A stretch of 45,516 nucleotides of DNA from Chitinophaga pinensis. Its GTDB lineage: Bacteria > Bacteroidota > Bacteroidia > NS11-12g > UBA955. Position numbers and translations under genes: made by a program. Below are positions 26,254 to 34,156 of the stretch, in pieces. The number at the start of each line of letters is the position of its first letter. Position 1 is the stretch's first letter. Location of the stretch: NCBI GenBank assembly GCA_945877575.1, contig CAMDUE010000017.1, positions 1 through 45,516 of the forward strand, given 5' to 3'. The notes beneath the pieces were generated by a model, which worked only from the letters and a program-made list of their open reading frames with translations, was not told the origin of the DNA and did not search any database.

Positions 26254-26338
26254 TCCCCGTGAAGCGCAAGTCCTAGCGAAGCGCAAGTCCCCGCAATGCA
26301 AAAGTCCCCGCGAAGCGTGAGTCCTAGCGAAGCGTGAG
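26254..26338. repeat. 17-bp tandem repeat, five units
   Basis: Five consecutive units share the form TCCYMGCGAAGCGYRAG (example TCCTAGCGAAGCGCAAG) and start at 26254, 26271, 26288, 26305 and 26322. The third is the most divergent. The last unit supplies the final codons and the stop of mpl. Confidence 0.95.
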
Positions 26339-27619
26339 TCCCATAAAAACCCCACTCGACATCAACAATAACACCGTTGGTTGGGAATCTTCTGACAACC
26401 AATCTGATAAGGCTGATTCGATGGCGGCCAAGGTGGAGATGGCTGTGCCGGGAGCGACTTGGAGGCGGGATTCGATGGTGGATGCGCTGGGAATGTCCAT
26501 TTTCTTGAGTTCGAAGACGTGAGGATCGTAGACGACTTTGAGGAGGTCTGCACCTTCAAAACAGCCTGCGTACTGGGCCATGAATTCGGGCATGAGACTC
26601 GAAAACGTGTGGAGTTCGAAAAGGGCAATGAAACGGTGGTGGGGATATTGCTCGCGTACCGCTGAAACCGTGGCTTTTACCTTGGAGGGAGCGTGCGCAA
26701 AGTCGCGGTAAACTACGAGATTTTCGGTTTCTTTGATTTTTTCCAAGCGTTTGGCGGTACCAGGGAACGTGGTGAGCGCATCCCAAGCATCTGATGAAGA
26801 AATGCCCAGCGATTCGGCGATAGAAACCACTCCGGCTGCGTTTTGGAGGTTGTGCTGTCCGAAGAAGGGAAAAGTCCGTCGTTCGTGGTTGGAAGGGGCA
26901 TCGTAGGTGGTCCAATGGGCCGATGAGGTGCTCAAATTGAGTTGCTGAGCATCTATCCCCCGAAAAAGAAATCCGCGCTCCAAAACGGTGTCGGAGAAGA
27001 GTTGAAACTGATGCACATATTCGTCAAAGGTGGGAAAAACATTGATGTGATCCCAAGCAATGCCCGTAATCATGGCCAAATGGGGGTGGTAATGCAGAAA
27101 TTTGGGACGGCGATCTAGGGGCGAAGTCAAATATTCGTCACCTTCTATGATGATCAGCGGGGCATCAGAGAGTTTTACCATGCGGTCATAACCGTCAATC
27201 AAAGAGCCCACCAGGTAGTCAAAATCTAGATTGTTGCATTTGAGAATGTGCATGAGCATGGCCGTGGAGGTGGTTTTTCCGTGGCTGCCCGCTATCGCGA
27301 CGCGCTTTTTATTGCGCGAATGTTCGTAAATAAATTCTGGGAACGAATAAATTTTCAGGCCCAGTTCTTTGGCCTTGATGAGTTCGGGGTTGTCAGCGCG
27401 GGCGTGCATTCCGAGGATGATGGCGTTGATTTCGGGGGATATTTTCTCGGGAAACCAACCCAATTCCGATGGAAAAATACCCGCATTTTGCAGGCGAGTT
27501 CGGGCAGGATCAAAGATTTCATCGTCGCTGCCAGTGACCTTGTTTCCAAGGGCTGAAAGTTCCAAAGCAAGGTTGTGCATCACGGCTCCGCCGATGGCAA
27601 TGAAATGATAAAAACTCAT
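26324..27619 (-). CDS. mpl: UDP-N-acetylmuramate:L-alanyl-gamma-D-glutamyl-meso-diaminopimelate ligase
   Basis: Mpl reattaches recovered murein tripeptide to UDP-MurNAc during cell-wall recycling in the cytoplasm. The 431-residue protein has an N-terminal Rossmann region (FIAIGGAVMHNLALELS), the Mur ligase P-loop AGSHGKTTSTAM (about residue 110), IIEGDEYLTS, ITGIAWDHINVFPT, HNLQNAAGVVSIAESLG and YRDFAHAPSKV. These fit Mpl rather than MurC. The C-terminal end (GLTLR plus stop) is encoded by the 17-bp repeat, so the native terminus may have been replaced. It is divergent from etfB. Confidence 0.92.
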   Translation of the reverse strand: MSFYHFIAIGGAVMHNLALELSALGNKVTGSDDEIFDPARTRLQNAGIFPSELGWFPEKISPEINAIILGMHARADNPELIKAKELGLKIYSFPEFIYEHSRNKKRVAIAGSHGKTTSTAMLMHILKCNNLDFDYLVGSLIDGYDRMVKLSDAPLIIIEGDEYLTSPLDRRPKFLHYHPHLAMITGIAWDHINVFPTFDEYVHQFQLFSDTVLERGFLFRGIDAQQLNLSTSSAHWTTYDAPSNHERRTFPFFGQHNLQNAAGVVSIAESLGISSSDAWDALTTFPGTAKRLEKIKETENLVVYRDFAHAPSKVKATVSAVREQYPHHRFIALFELHTFSSLMPEFMAQYAGCFEGADLLKVVYDPHVFELKKMDIPSASTIESRLQVAPGTAISTLAAIESALSDWLSEDSQPTVLLLMSSGVFMGLTLR

Positions 27620-27646
27620 GGCTTCAAATTTGCCTTATTTTTTTTG

Positions 27647-27654
27647 TATTTTTG
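27647..27654 (+). promoter_or_regulatory. -7 element of the etfB operon promoter
   Basis: TATTTTTG fits the Bacteroidota -7 consensus TAnnTTTG and lies 18 bases before the etfB start. A TTTG at 27629-27632 is too close (14 bases) for a good -33 element, so only half of the promoter is clear. Confidence 0.45.
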
Positions 27655-27672
27655 CGGTAAATTCATTTCGAA

Positions 27673-28404
27673 ATGAAAGTTTTAGTCTGCATGAGTGTTG
27701 TCCCAGACACCACTACAAAAATCACGTTCACCGACAATAACACCGCCTTCAACACTGCTGGCGTGCAATACATCATTAATCCTTACGATGAATTGGCCAT
27801 CACCCGCGGACTTGAATTGGCGGAAGCCAATAACGGCACCGTAACGGTGGTTCACGTAGGTACCGCTGAAAACGAACCCAGCATTCGTAAAGCCCTCAGT
27901 ATGGGTGTGAACGAAGCCATTCGTATTGATAGCCAAGCCTTTGATGCACAATTTGTTGCAGAACAAGTAGCGAACATCGCTCAAGGCTATGACTTGATAT
28001 TGACCGGCCGCGAAAGTATTGATTATAACGGTGGTGCAGTTTGCGGACTTTTGGGCGCTTTGTTGAACATTCCATCGGTAAATGTAGTAACTAAGATTGA
28101 TTTTGAAGGAGGTGTTTTCAAATTTGTGAGAGACATCGACGGAGGAAGAGAATCTCTAGAAACAGCAGGTCCAGTGGTGGCATCAGCACAAAAAGACCTT
28201 TGCGAACCTCGCATTCCCAACATGAGAGGAATCATGGCCGCTAGAACCAAGCCTTTGACCGTTTTAGCTCCCAAAGACGCTGCAAGCAGCACCCATTACA
28301 ACCAATACGAAACTCCAGCAGCTAAAAGCGGCGTGAAACTTATTGAAGCCAATAACGCAGCAGAATTGATCAACATTTTACGCAACGACCTTAAAATCAT
28401 ATAA
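27673..28404 (+). CDS. etfB: Electron transfer flavoprotein, beta subunit
   Basis: EtfB with EtfA passes electrons from acyl-CoA dehydrogenases and similar enzymes to the membrane quinone pool. The 243-residue protein shows the family start KVLVCMSVVPDTTTKI, the conserved INPYDELAITRGLELAE, DLILTGRESIDYNGG (AMP-binding region) and the C-terminal signature EPRIPNMRGIMAARTKPL. The etfA gene follows after 2 bases. Two more genes continue the run. Confidence 0.95.
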   Translation: MKVLVCMSVVPDTTTKITFTDNNTAFNTAGVQYIINPYDELAITRGLELAEANNGTVTVVHVGTAENEPSIRKALSMGVNEAIRIDSQAFDAQFVAEQVANIAQGYDLILTGRESIDYNGGAVCGLLGALLNIPSVNVVTKIDFEGGVFKFVRDIDGGRESLETAGPVVASAQKDLCEPRIPNMRGIMAARTKPLTVLAPKDAASSTHYNQYETPAAKSGVKLIEANNAAELINILRNDLKII

Positions 28405-28406
28405 TT

Positions 28407-29348
28407 ATGGCAGTAGTAGTTTTCGCAGAAATCGACAACCAACAGTATAAAAAAGCCTCATTAGAAGCTATCGGTTACGGTAAAAAAGTAGCTGCTCAAT
28501 TGGGTACCGAGTGCATTGCATTGACTTTGCAAACCTTATCTAACAGCGGTGACTTAGGGACATACGGCGCTGACAAAGTGGTTTCATTGAACCTTTCGGA
28601 TGCATTTGTAGCAGACAGCTGCAGCTCAGCTGTGAGCCAGGCATGTCAACAATTGAACGCTCAAGTAGTGGTGATTTCCAACTCGTATGTTGGTAAATCA
28701 TTGGCTCCTCGCGTAGCGGTTTCGTTGGGCGCTTCTTTGGCCACCAACGTCATTTCTTTGCCTGAAACCGCAAACGGATTTCAAGTGAAGAGAGGCGTTT
28801 TCTCCGGAAAAGCTTTCGCTTACACCGAACTTAAAAACAATACCAAAGTGTTGGCATTAACCCCCAACTCTTTTGATTTGACTACCGACGGATCTGCTTG
28901 CGCAGTAGATTCTTTGTCTGTAAACGCTTCAACGTCCCCCGTAAAAATCACCGCATCTGACAAAGTGACGGGCAAAATTCCGCTCACCGAAGCTGAGATT
29001 GTGGTTTCTGCTGGACGCGGAATGAAAGGTCCAGAACACTGGAACATGGTGGAAGAATTGGCAGACCTTATGGGCGCCGCAACCGCTTGTTCTAAGCCTG
29101 TGAGCGACATGGGATGGAGACCGCATTCTGAGCACGTTGGACAAACGGGTATCACCATCAAACCCAATTTGTATGTAGCCATCGGAATTTCTGGGGCCAT
29201 TCAACATTTGGCGGGCGTAAGCTCAAGTAAAACCATCGTAGCCATCAATAAAGATCCCGAAGCGCCTTTCTTCAAAGCCGCTGATTACGGTATTGTGGGA
29301 GACGCTTTTGAAGTGTTGCCACAATTAATTTCTGCCCTTAAAAACTAA
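28407..29348 (+). CDS. etfA: Electron transfer flavoprotein, alpha subunit
   Basis: The 313-residue EtfA binds FAD in its C-terminal half, seen as VVSAGRGMKGPEHW, GWRPHSEHVGQTGITIKPNLY and ISGAIQHLAGVSSSKTIVAIN. The extreme C terminus FFKAADYGIVGDAFEVLPQL is typical. It forms the heterodimer with EtfB. It lies 2 bases after etfB and 3 bases before the bifunctional nuclease gene. Confidence 0.95.
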   Translation: MAVVVFAEIDNQQYKKASLEAIGYGKKVAAQLGTECIALTLQTLSNSGDLGTYGADKVVSLNLSDAFVADSCSSAVSQACQQLNAQVVVISNSYVGKSLAPRVAVSLGASLATNVISLPETANGFQVKRGVFSGKAFAYTELKNNTKVLALTPNSFDLTTDGSACAVDSLSVNASTSPVKITASDKVTGKIPLTEAEIVVSAGRGMKGPEHWNMVEELADLMGAATACSKPVSDMGWRPHSEHVGQTGITIKPNLYVAIGISGAIQHLAGVSSSKTIVAINKDPEAPFFKAADYGIVGDAFEVLPQLISALKN

Positions 29349-29351
29349 TTC

Positions 29352-29951
29352 ATGCGCAAGGTAGAGGTCTTCATCAAAAACATCCTTCCTGCGCACTCTC
29401 ATGGAGCCTATACCCTTGTTCTGCACAATCCGAGCTTACAAGTTCAACTTCCGGTGCTTATTGGCGCCCTAGAGGCCCAATCTATTGCCATGGAAATGGA
29501 GAACATTCAGTCGAGCAGACCGCTCACACACGACTTGTTTTCCAGCACCTTACGTCAATACGAAATAGGCATCAACGAAGTGTGCATTGAGCGTTTGGAG
29601 GAAGGCATCTACTACTCTACCATTTATTTTGTGAGAGACGGTGAACAAATGGCCATAGATTCGCGCACATCTGATGCCATTGCCATGGCCATGAAATTCA
29701 AATCGCCCATTTTTGTGCTTCAAACCATCATTGATGAGGCTGGATATTCAGATGACGAACCCCTCACCGATGAGCCATCTCCATCGCGCAGCGACAATGA
29801 ACCCAGCATACCCAAGTCGCACAGCAGCAGCGACAATCCTTTCGCCAACATTGACTTAGAAGAACTGGAAATCATGCTCGAAGAGGCCATCAACAACGAA
29901 GACTACATCAAAGCGGCCCGCATCAGAGACGAAATTGCCCGCAGAAAATAA
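29352..29951 (+). CDS. Bifunctional nuclease (BFN, DUF151) family protein with UVR-like C terminus
   Basis: The 199-residue protein has the BFN domain (about 1-130), with LPVLIGALEAQSIAMEME, RPLTHDLF and IDSRTSDAIAMAMKFKSPIF. An acidic Ser-rich linker follows, then a UVR-type helical hairpin, LEEAINNEDYIKAARIRDEI. BFN proteins have reported RNase/DNase activity in plants; the bacterial role is uncertain. It lies in the etf operon with 3- and 6-base gaps, an arrangement I regard as usual for Bacteroidota. Confidence 0.88.
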   Translation: MRKVEVFIKNILPAHSHGAYTLVLHNPSLQVQLPVLIGALEAQSIAMEMENIQSSRPLTHDLFSSTLRQYEIGINEVCIERLEEGIYYSTIYFVRDGEQMAIDSRTSDAIAMAMKFKSPIFVLQTIIDEAGYSDDEPLTDEPSPSRSDNEPSIPKSHSSSDNPFANIDLEELEIMLEEAINNEDYIKAARIRDEIARRK

Positions 29952-29957
29952 CCTAAT

Positions 29958-30770
29958 ATGATTGGACATTTTCTCATCGACGGCGAATTGCCCAAGGAAG
30001 GACTCGATTGGTCTTCGCGTTTATTCAAATACGGCGACGGCTTCTTTGAAACCATGCGTTTTTTCGGGGGACGTTTGCAGCATGCTTACCTACACCAACA
30101 GCGTACCGAAAAGTCGCTCAGGCTCCTCAAAATGCCCGATCCCGAAGTTTCTTTCGAAACCTTAGAACATACCATCACCAAATATTGCATGATGAAAGGC
30201 ATTTCTTCAGCCCGAATTCGCTTGGGATTTTACCGCGAAGCAGACGGTTTCTACCGTCCCAAGAATCCCATCACGCGCAGCATTTGTGAAATTTACGAGT
30301 TGGATTACGAAGGATATCCGCTCAACACCGAAGGACTCACTTTGGGAAGTTTCAAGGAGCTCACCAAAAACTCCAATTATACCAGCTTTTTAAAAACCAC
30401 TTCCGCCCTCATTTACGTGATGGCCGGACTCCACGCCAAAGAAACCGACGTAGATGACGTAATCATCTTCAACGACTCCAGCCGTGTCAGCGAAACCATG
30501 TCGAGCAACCTATTCGCAGTCATTGGCGATTTCATCATCACTCCTCCCCTAGACGAATTCTGCGTTGACGGGGTGATGCGCAAAATCGTTTTACAACTGG
30601 CCCGCGACTACGGCTACGAAGTGGCTGAACGCCCCTTATTAGAAATAGACTTGAACGGCGCCGACGAAATCTTCTTGACCAACGCCGCCTACGGCATCCA
30701 GTGGGTAGGCCATTTCCAAGGCAAATCATACCGCAACGTGGTATCGAGGGTGTTGGCGGGGAAGTTGTGA
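29958..30770 (+). CDS. Class IV aminotransferase (aminodeoxychorismate lyase or branched-chain aminotransferase type)
   Basis: The 270-residue PLP enzyme has FKYGDGFFETMRFFGGRLQH near the start, the PLP Lys in FLKTTSALIYVMAG (about residue 146), the cofactor-binding SETMSSNLFAV and DGVMRKIVLQLA. These fit fold-type IV enzymes. Lyase (PabC) and transaminase activities cannot be separated by eye. Nearby shikimate genes do not settle it because they are 20 kb away. The stop codon starts a heptanucleotide repeat region. Confidence 0.82.
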   Translation: MIGHFLIDGELPKEGLDWSSRLFKYGDGFFETMRFFGGRLQHAYLHQQRTEKSLRLLKMPDPEVSFETLEHTITKYCMMKGISSARIRLGFYREADGFYRPKNPITRSICEIYELDYEGYPLNTEGLTLGSFKELTKNSNYTSFLKTTSALIYVMAGLHAKETDVDDVIIFNDSSRVSETMSSNLFAVIGDFIITPPLDEFCVDGVMRKIVLQLARDYGYEVAERPLLEIDLNGADEIFLTNAAYGIQWVGHFQGKSYRNVVSRVLAGKL

Positions 30771-30957
30771 TCAGCTTTCAGCGGACAGCTTTCAGCTCTC
30801 AGCGGACAGCTTTCAGCTCTCAGCTCTCAGCGGACAGCGGGGAGCGGTGATCAGCGGGCAGCCAATTGCTAATAGCCAATTGCTAATAGCCAACAGCTAA
30901 AGACCAAAGACCAAAGACCAAAAACCAAAGACCAAAAACCAAAGACCAAGGACCAAG
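30768..30957. repeat. Composite tandem-repeat region: CAGCNNN and AAAGACC heptamers plus a 14-15-bp repeat
   Basis: About a dozen heptamers of the form CAGCTTT, CAGCGGA and CAGCTCT run from the aminotransferase stop. They are followed by two copies of AGCCAATTGCTAAT and then about eight AAAGACC/AAAAACC/AAGGACC heptamers. The last group is the reverse complement of the TTTGGTC word seen near 12.8 and 13.3 kb. No gene is visible within it. Confidence 0.92.
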
Positions 30958-30962
30958 TACCC

Positions 30963-31691
30963 ATGCCCCCAGATAAAATATACGCATTCATCACATCAGC
31001 ATTTGTTGCTGAAATTTTAGGTACCGTGGGCGGCTTCGGGTCTTCCCTGTTTTTTGTGCCTATTGCAGCTTATTTTTTGGATTTTCATTCGGTTTTGGGA
31101 ATCACTGCCCTGTTTCATGTTAGCAGTAATTTGACCAAAATTGCTCTGTTTAGGCATGGTTTTGATAAGAACATCATTTTGTGGGTAGGCATTCCTGCCG
31201 TGGTTTTTGTAGTCATTGGCGCCTACCTCAGCCAATTTGCAAATACCGATATTTTAGAGAAAATTCTTGGCGTATTTTTAATAGTTATAAGCGTTTTTTT
31301 CTTCCTCAACCGAAACATGAAGATTGAACCCTCTCGAAGAAACTCTCTTTTGGGTGGGGTTTTCTCTGGACTTGCAGCCGGACTTTTGGGTACCGGTGGC
31401 GCCATTCGGGGATTGACTTTGGCATCGTATCAACTTCGTATTGAGGTGTTTATTGCCACATCGGCCATCATTGATTTGGCCATCGATGCTTCTCGCGCGG
31501 TGGTTTACACATCCAACGGATACGTTCACAAGCACGACCTCTACTTAATTCCTTTGTTGTTGGTTGTAAGCATTTTAGGCACGCTAATTGGAAAGAAAAT
31601 CTTATCTAAAATATCCGAAGACAAATTCAAAATGATTGTCTTGGGCATGATATTTCTAACGGGTATTTTCTCCTTACTGAACCTCAACTAA
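30963..31691 (+). CDS. TauE/SafE family sulfite/anion exporter-like membrane protein
   Basis: The 242-residue protein has about eight hydrophobic segments and the TauE/SafE pattern of two repeated halves, each with a Gly-rich first span: FVAEILGTVGGFGSSLFFVP and LLGGVFSGLAAGLLGTGGAI. The family moves sulfite, organosulfonates or similar anions across the inner membrane. The substrate here is unknown. The start lies 5 bases after the AAAGACC array. The 3' end converges on the pentapeptide gene with 4 bases between them. Confidence 0.85.
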   Translation: MPPDKIYAFITSAFVAEILGTVGGFGSSLFFVPIAAYFLDFHSVLGITALFHVSSNLTKIALFRHGFDKNIILWVGIPAVVFVVIGAYLSQFANTDILEKILGVFLIVISVFFFLNRNMKIEPSRRNSLLGGVFSGLAAGLLGTGGAIRGLTLASYQLRIEVFIATSAIIDLAIDASRAVVYTSNGYVHKHDLYLIPLLLVVSILGTLIGKKILSKISEDKFKMIVLGMIFLTGIFSLLNLN

Positions 31692-31695
31692 GACC

Positions 31696-32265
31696 TCAGG
31701 ATACCTCAATTTGGTATTTCTGCAGCAATCCCGCGAGTCCGTATTGGGAGAATTTGGCCTTTTTAATCCTATTTTGATCAGGGTCTAGCGCAACGTTCAC
31801 GGCGTTTCGGAAGTCGGCCTTTTCCAGGTTGCAGTCCACAAAAGTAGCGCCGAGCAAATCACATCCCTCGAAAGAAGCCTCGGTAAGTTCAGCGAAGGTA
31901 AAATCCACCTCTCTCAGGTTGCATTGCAGAAACTGCATTTTTTTGAGGGACATCTTTGGAAAGGCAGACAGCTGTAAATTGCAGTTTTCGAATTGAGCTT
32001 GAAAAAGTTTGTCGTTGTGCAGGGTAAACTGCACGCCCATCAATTTACAATCGGAGAATCGGGCATCTCGAAATGCAGCCCCATTGACTTTCGCACCGCT
32101 TAAATTACACTTAAAAAACTCACAATCAGTAAATTGAGCGCCATACAGATTGAGATTCACAAAGTCGCAATTTTCGAAGACGCAGGCTTCATATTCCCCA
32201 ATTTCAAATGACTGCGCATTGAATTCAACATTCTGAAAGGTTTGATTGTAAGCAACGGGATTCAT
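31696..32265 (-). CDS. Pentapeptide repeat protein
   Basis: I place the start at the ATG at 32265, giving 189 residues. An open frame continues upstream to 32850, but there it runs antisense through the tRNA gene and repeats. From about residue 20 the protein shows the A(D/N)LxF-type pattern, for example FENCDFVNLNLYGAQFTDC and FEGCDLLGATFVDCNLEKAD. This forms a right-handed quadrilateral beta-helix. Some relatives mimic DNA and bind gyrase, but most have no known role. There is no signal peptide. Confidence 0.85.
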   Translation of the reverse strand: MNPVAYNQTFQNVEFNAQSFEIGEYEACVFENCDFVNLNLYGAQFTDCEFFKCNLSGAKVNGAAFRDARFSDCKLMGVQFTLHNDKLFQAQFENCNLQLSAFPKMSLKKMQFLQCNLREVDFTFAELTEASFEGCDLLGATFVDCNLEKADFRNAVNVALDPDQNRIKKAKFSQYGLAGLLQKYQIEVS

Positions 32266-32279
32266 GTTGGGGCAAAGAT

Positions 32280-32430
32280 AATTATCGGTTTTCTGATTTC
32301 GGTGGTCGGTTTTCAACTGGCGGCTGTCAGCTAACAGTGTTCGGCTGGCGGTGGTCGGTGGTCGGTTTTCAGCTTTCGGCTGATGGCTGCCGGCTGTATG
32401 CTGTGTGCTGACGGTTGAGAGCTGATATCT
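32280..32430. repeat. Degenerate heptanucleotide repeats (CGGTGGT / CGGTTTT / CAGCTTT / CGGCTGA)
   Basis: The space between the pentapeptide gene start and the tRNA promoter is built of loosely conserved 7-base units. In the clearest stretch (about 32340-32400) CGGTGGT, CGGTGGT, CGGTTTT, CAGCTTT, CGGCTGA, TGGCTGC and CGGCTGT follow in phase. Confidence 0.75.
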
Positions 32431-32455
32431 GTTTTTGAATATTTTTGAATTATTA

Positions 32456-32487
32456 TTTGCAAAAGGTAGAAAAGGATTGTATTTTTG
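32456..32487 (+). promoter_or_regulatory. Promoter of tRNA-Ser
   Basis: TTTG at 32456-32459 and TATTTTTG at 32480-32487 are separated by 20 bases. This fits the Bacteroidota sigma-A consensus (-33 TTTG, -7 TAnnTTTG). The tRNA begins 18 bases further on. Confidence 0.8.
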
Positions 32488-32505
32488 CAGTCCTTTTGAA
32501 GGAAA

Positions 32506-32590
32506 GGAGAGATGGCAGAGCGGTCGAATGCGGCGGTCTTGAAAACCGTTGACTGTTAAAGGTCCGGGGGTTCGAATCCCTCTCTCTCCG
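32506..32590 (+). tRNA. tRNA-Ser (anticodon UGA)
   Basis: The acceptor arms GGAGAGA and TCTCTCC pair fully, with G as discriminator base. The anticodon loop is CTTGAAA (32538-32544) with anticodon TGA. A long variable arm, typical of serine tRNAs, precedes the T-arm GGTTCGAATCC. CCA is not encoded. The 3' end is the likely integration site of the island that follows. Confidence 0.97.
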
Positions 32591-32597
32591 CTGAGTA

Positions 32598-32610
32598 CAG
32601 TTCGCAACTG
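32598..32610. other. Small inverted repeat next to the tRNA 3' end (possible recombinase core site)
   Basis: CAGTT and AACTG flank CGC, 8 bases past the tRNA. Tyrosine recombinases often bind such short inverted arms at attL. Proof would need the matching tRNA end at the far side of the island, which lies outside the window. Confidence 0.3.
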
Positions 32611-32614
32611 TTCG

Positions 32615-32651
32615 AAAAGTGTGTAAGTCGTTGATTTACACACTTTTTTTT
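32615..32651 (+). terminator. Intrinsic terminator after tRNA-Ser
   Basis: AAAAGTGTGTAA (32615-32626) pairs with TTACACACTTTT (32636-32647), a 12-bp stem with a 9-base loop, and a run of eight T residues follows. It would end the tRNA transcript before the integrase. Confidence 0.85.
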
Positions 32652-32790
32652 GTTCTTTACTTTCCGAAAATGTTCGCGTTTGTACGTCGATTAGGTTTCC
32701 TACTCGTGACCCTTTTTTAAAAACGCAAAAGGGGTCACACGCAAACGAACAGATACGAACATAATAGGACTGAAAATCAACAAGATAAGC

Positions 32791-32821
32791 TTGATTTAGC
32801 CGAGGGGTAAACGTAGTTTTG
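32791..32821 (+). promoter_or_regulatory. Promoter of the integrase gene
   Basis: TTG at 32791-32793 and TAGTTTTG at 32814-32821 are 20 bases apart, matching the Bacteroidota -33/-7 pattern. The integrase ATG is 40 bases downstream. Several short GTTCG/CGAAC words in 32600-32760 could be arm-type recombinase sites. Confidence 0.65.
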
Positions 32822-32861
32822 TAATCAAAATGGGGGGCACAATTAAACACAATTGCGCCTT

Positions 32862-34100
32862 ATGTCGTCAAAATCAACATTCAGTCTGGTGTTCTACATC
32901 AACCGGACAAAAGCAAAGAAGAACGGGGAATGCCCCGTGATGCTCCGTATTACCATCAATGGTGATGCTGTGGCACTGAGATTAAAACGCTTCATTGAAC
33001 CCGATCAATGGGATCCAGTGAGGTATCAAATGAAAGGCCGTACTACCGTGGCCAAGGTCTTTAATGACTACCTGGAAGCGGTTCGCGTTCGTGCCCATCA
33101 GAAGTACAACGACCTCCTGATGCAAAAGGAGGAAGTCCTGTCTACCGACCTTCGGGATGCCATCCTGGGCATCAACAATGCCAAGGTCAAAATGATTATC
33201 GAGGTCTGGGATGATTATATCGCTAGCTTGAAATCACTGATTGGTAAGGAGACTACCTATTCAACCTACCAAAAGAACACCACAGCTCGTAACCACTTCC
33301 AGAGTTTCCTCATCAAGAACTACCGGTCAGATGATGTATCCCTCAAAGCCGTGGATCATTATATGATTACCCAGTTTGCACTCTACTTGAAAACTGAGAA
33401 AGGTTGTAACCACAATACCTCCAACAAATTCTTGCAGAACGTTAAGAAGGTTACCACCATGGCCATCAGGCACGGCTGGTTGTTGAAGGATCCCTTCTCC
33501 GGAATCAGTTTGGGCATGAAGGAAGTAGTTCGACCCTATTTGACCGAGGATGAATTGAAAAGTCTAATGGAATTCAACTCCCCTTTCGAGCGATTGATCC
33601 GTGTGCGTGATTTCTTTGTGTTCTCATGCTTCACTGGGTTAGCCTACATCGATGTAAAACAACTCCGCAAATGCGAGATTGAGTATCACGAGGAGAAGTA
33701 TTGGATTCGCACGCGCCGTCAAAAGACCGGAGGTAGAGCTAACATCCCTTTGTTGAATGTCCCCATGGAAATCATTCGGAAGTATTGCAACCTGGAAGCT
33801 TTGAATCCTGAGGATACGGTTATTCCGATTCTGACCAATCAGAAGATCAATGCGTACCTGAAAGAACTAGCCGACCTGTGCGGAATCTCCAAGACCTTAT
33901 CCTTCCACGTGGCACGGCACACCTTTGCTACAACCGTAACCATGATGAATGGCGTACCCATTGAGACAGTGAGTAAGATGCTTGGACATAAAAACATCAA
34001 CAGTACCCAGCACTATGCCCGAATCGTCGACCAAAAGGTTGGCGAGGACATGGAGCTGCTCTCGCGAAGATTAGGAACCAGATTAGCACTAGCGAATTAA
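32862..34100 (+). CDS. Tyrosine recombinase (integrase) of a tRNA-Ser island
   Basis: From the ATG at 32862 the protein has 412 residues. An N-terminal arm-binding domain (FSLVFYINRTKAKKNGECPV) leads to a SAM-like core-binding domain (about 105-215). The catalytic domain has Lys in RRQKTGGRANIPL, HVARHTFA (HxxR, about residue 348), LGHKNINSTQHYAR with the His and the nucleophile Tyr. The first catalytic Arg, normally in TGLR, is replaced: the sequence is CFTGLAYIDV. CTnDOT-type recombinases also lack this Arg. Position next to tRNA-Ser indicates it integrated this island. Confidence 0.93.
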   Translation: MSSKSTFSLVFYINRTKAKKNGECPVMLRITINGDAVALRLKRFIEPDQWDPVRYQMKGRTTVAKVFNDYLEAVRVRAHQKYNDLLMQKEEVLSTDLRDAILGINNAKVKMIIEVWDDYIASLKSLIGKETTYSTYQKNTTARNHFQSFLIKNYRSDDVSLKAVDHYMITQFALYLKTEKGCNHNTSNKFLQNVKKVTTMAIRHGWLLKDPFSGISLGMKEVVRPYLTEDELKSLMEFNSPFERLIRVRDFFVFSCFTGLAYIDVKQLRKCEIEYHEEKYWIRTRRQKTGGRANIPLLNVPMEIIRKYCNLEALNPEDTVIPILTNQKINAYLKELADLCGISKTLSFHVARHTFATTVTMMNGVPIETVSKMLGHKNINSTQHYARIVDQKVGEDMELLSRRLGTRLALAN

Positions 34101-34105
34101 AACGA

Positions 34106-34131
34106 AGCCCCGGGATGACCGGGGCTTTTTT
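34106..34131 (+). terminator. Intrinsic terminator after the integrase
   Basis: AGCCCCGG and CCGGGGCT form a perfect 8-bp stem around GATGA, followed by six T residues. It starts 5 bases past the integrase stop. Confidence 0.93.
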
Positions 34132-34156
34132 GTGAACACTTACGAACAAAAATGAA

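Noticed and set aside
26556-26915. Alternative minus- and plus-strand frames across mpl (also 27248-27556)
   Set aside because: They are shadows of mpl in GC-rich sequence, and mpl has all its motifs in one frame.
30768-30957. Possible CRISPR array
   Set aside because: The units are 7-15 bases in direct tandem with no spacers, and no cas genes are present. The same holds for the 17-bp and 24-bp repeats.
32266-32850. Upstream extension of the pentapeptide gene (N-terminal part of a 384-residue frame)
   Set aside because: It runs antisense through tRNA-Ser and the repeats. The GIRTPGPLTVNG-type sequence is a known artefact of translating serine tRNA genes backwards.
32862-34100. The tyrosine recombinase as the integron integrase for the attC-like elements
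   Set aside because: It has an arm-binding domain and a SAM-like core of the island-integrase type and sits at a tRNA. I see no IntI-specific insertion, so it more likely moves the whole island.
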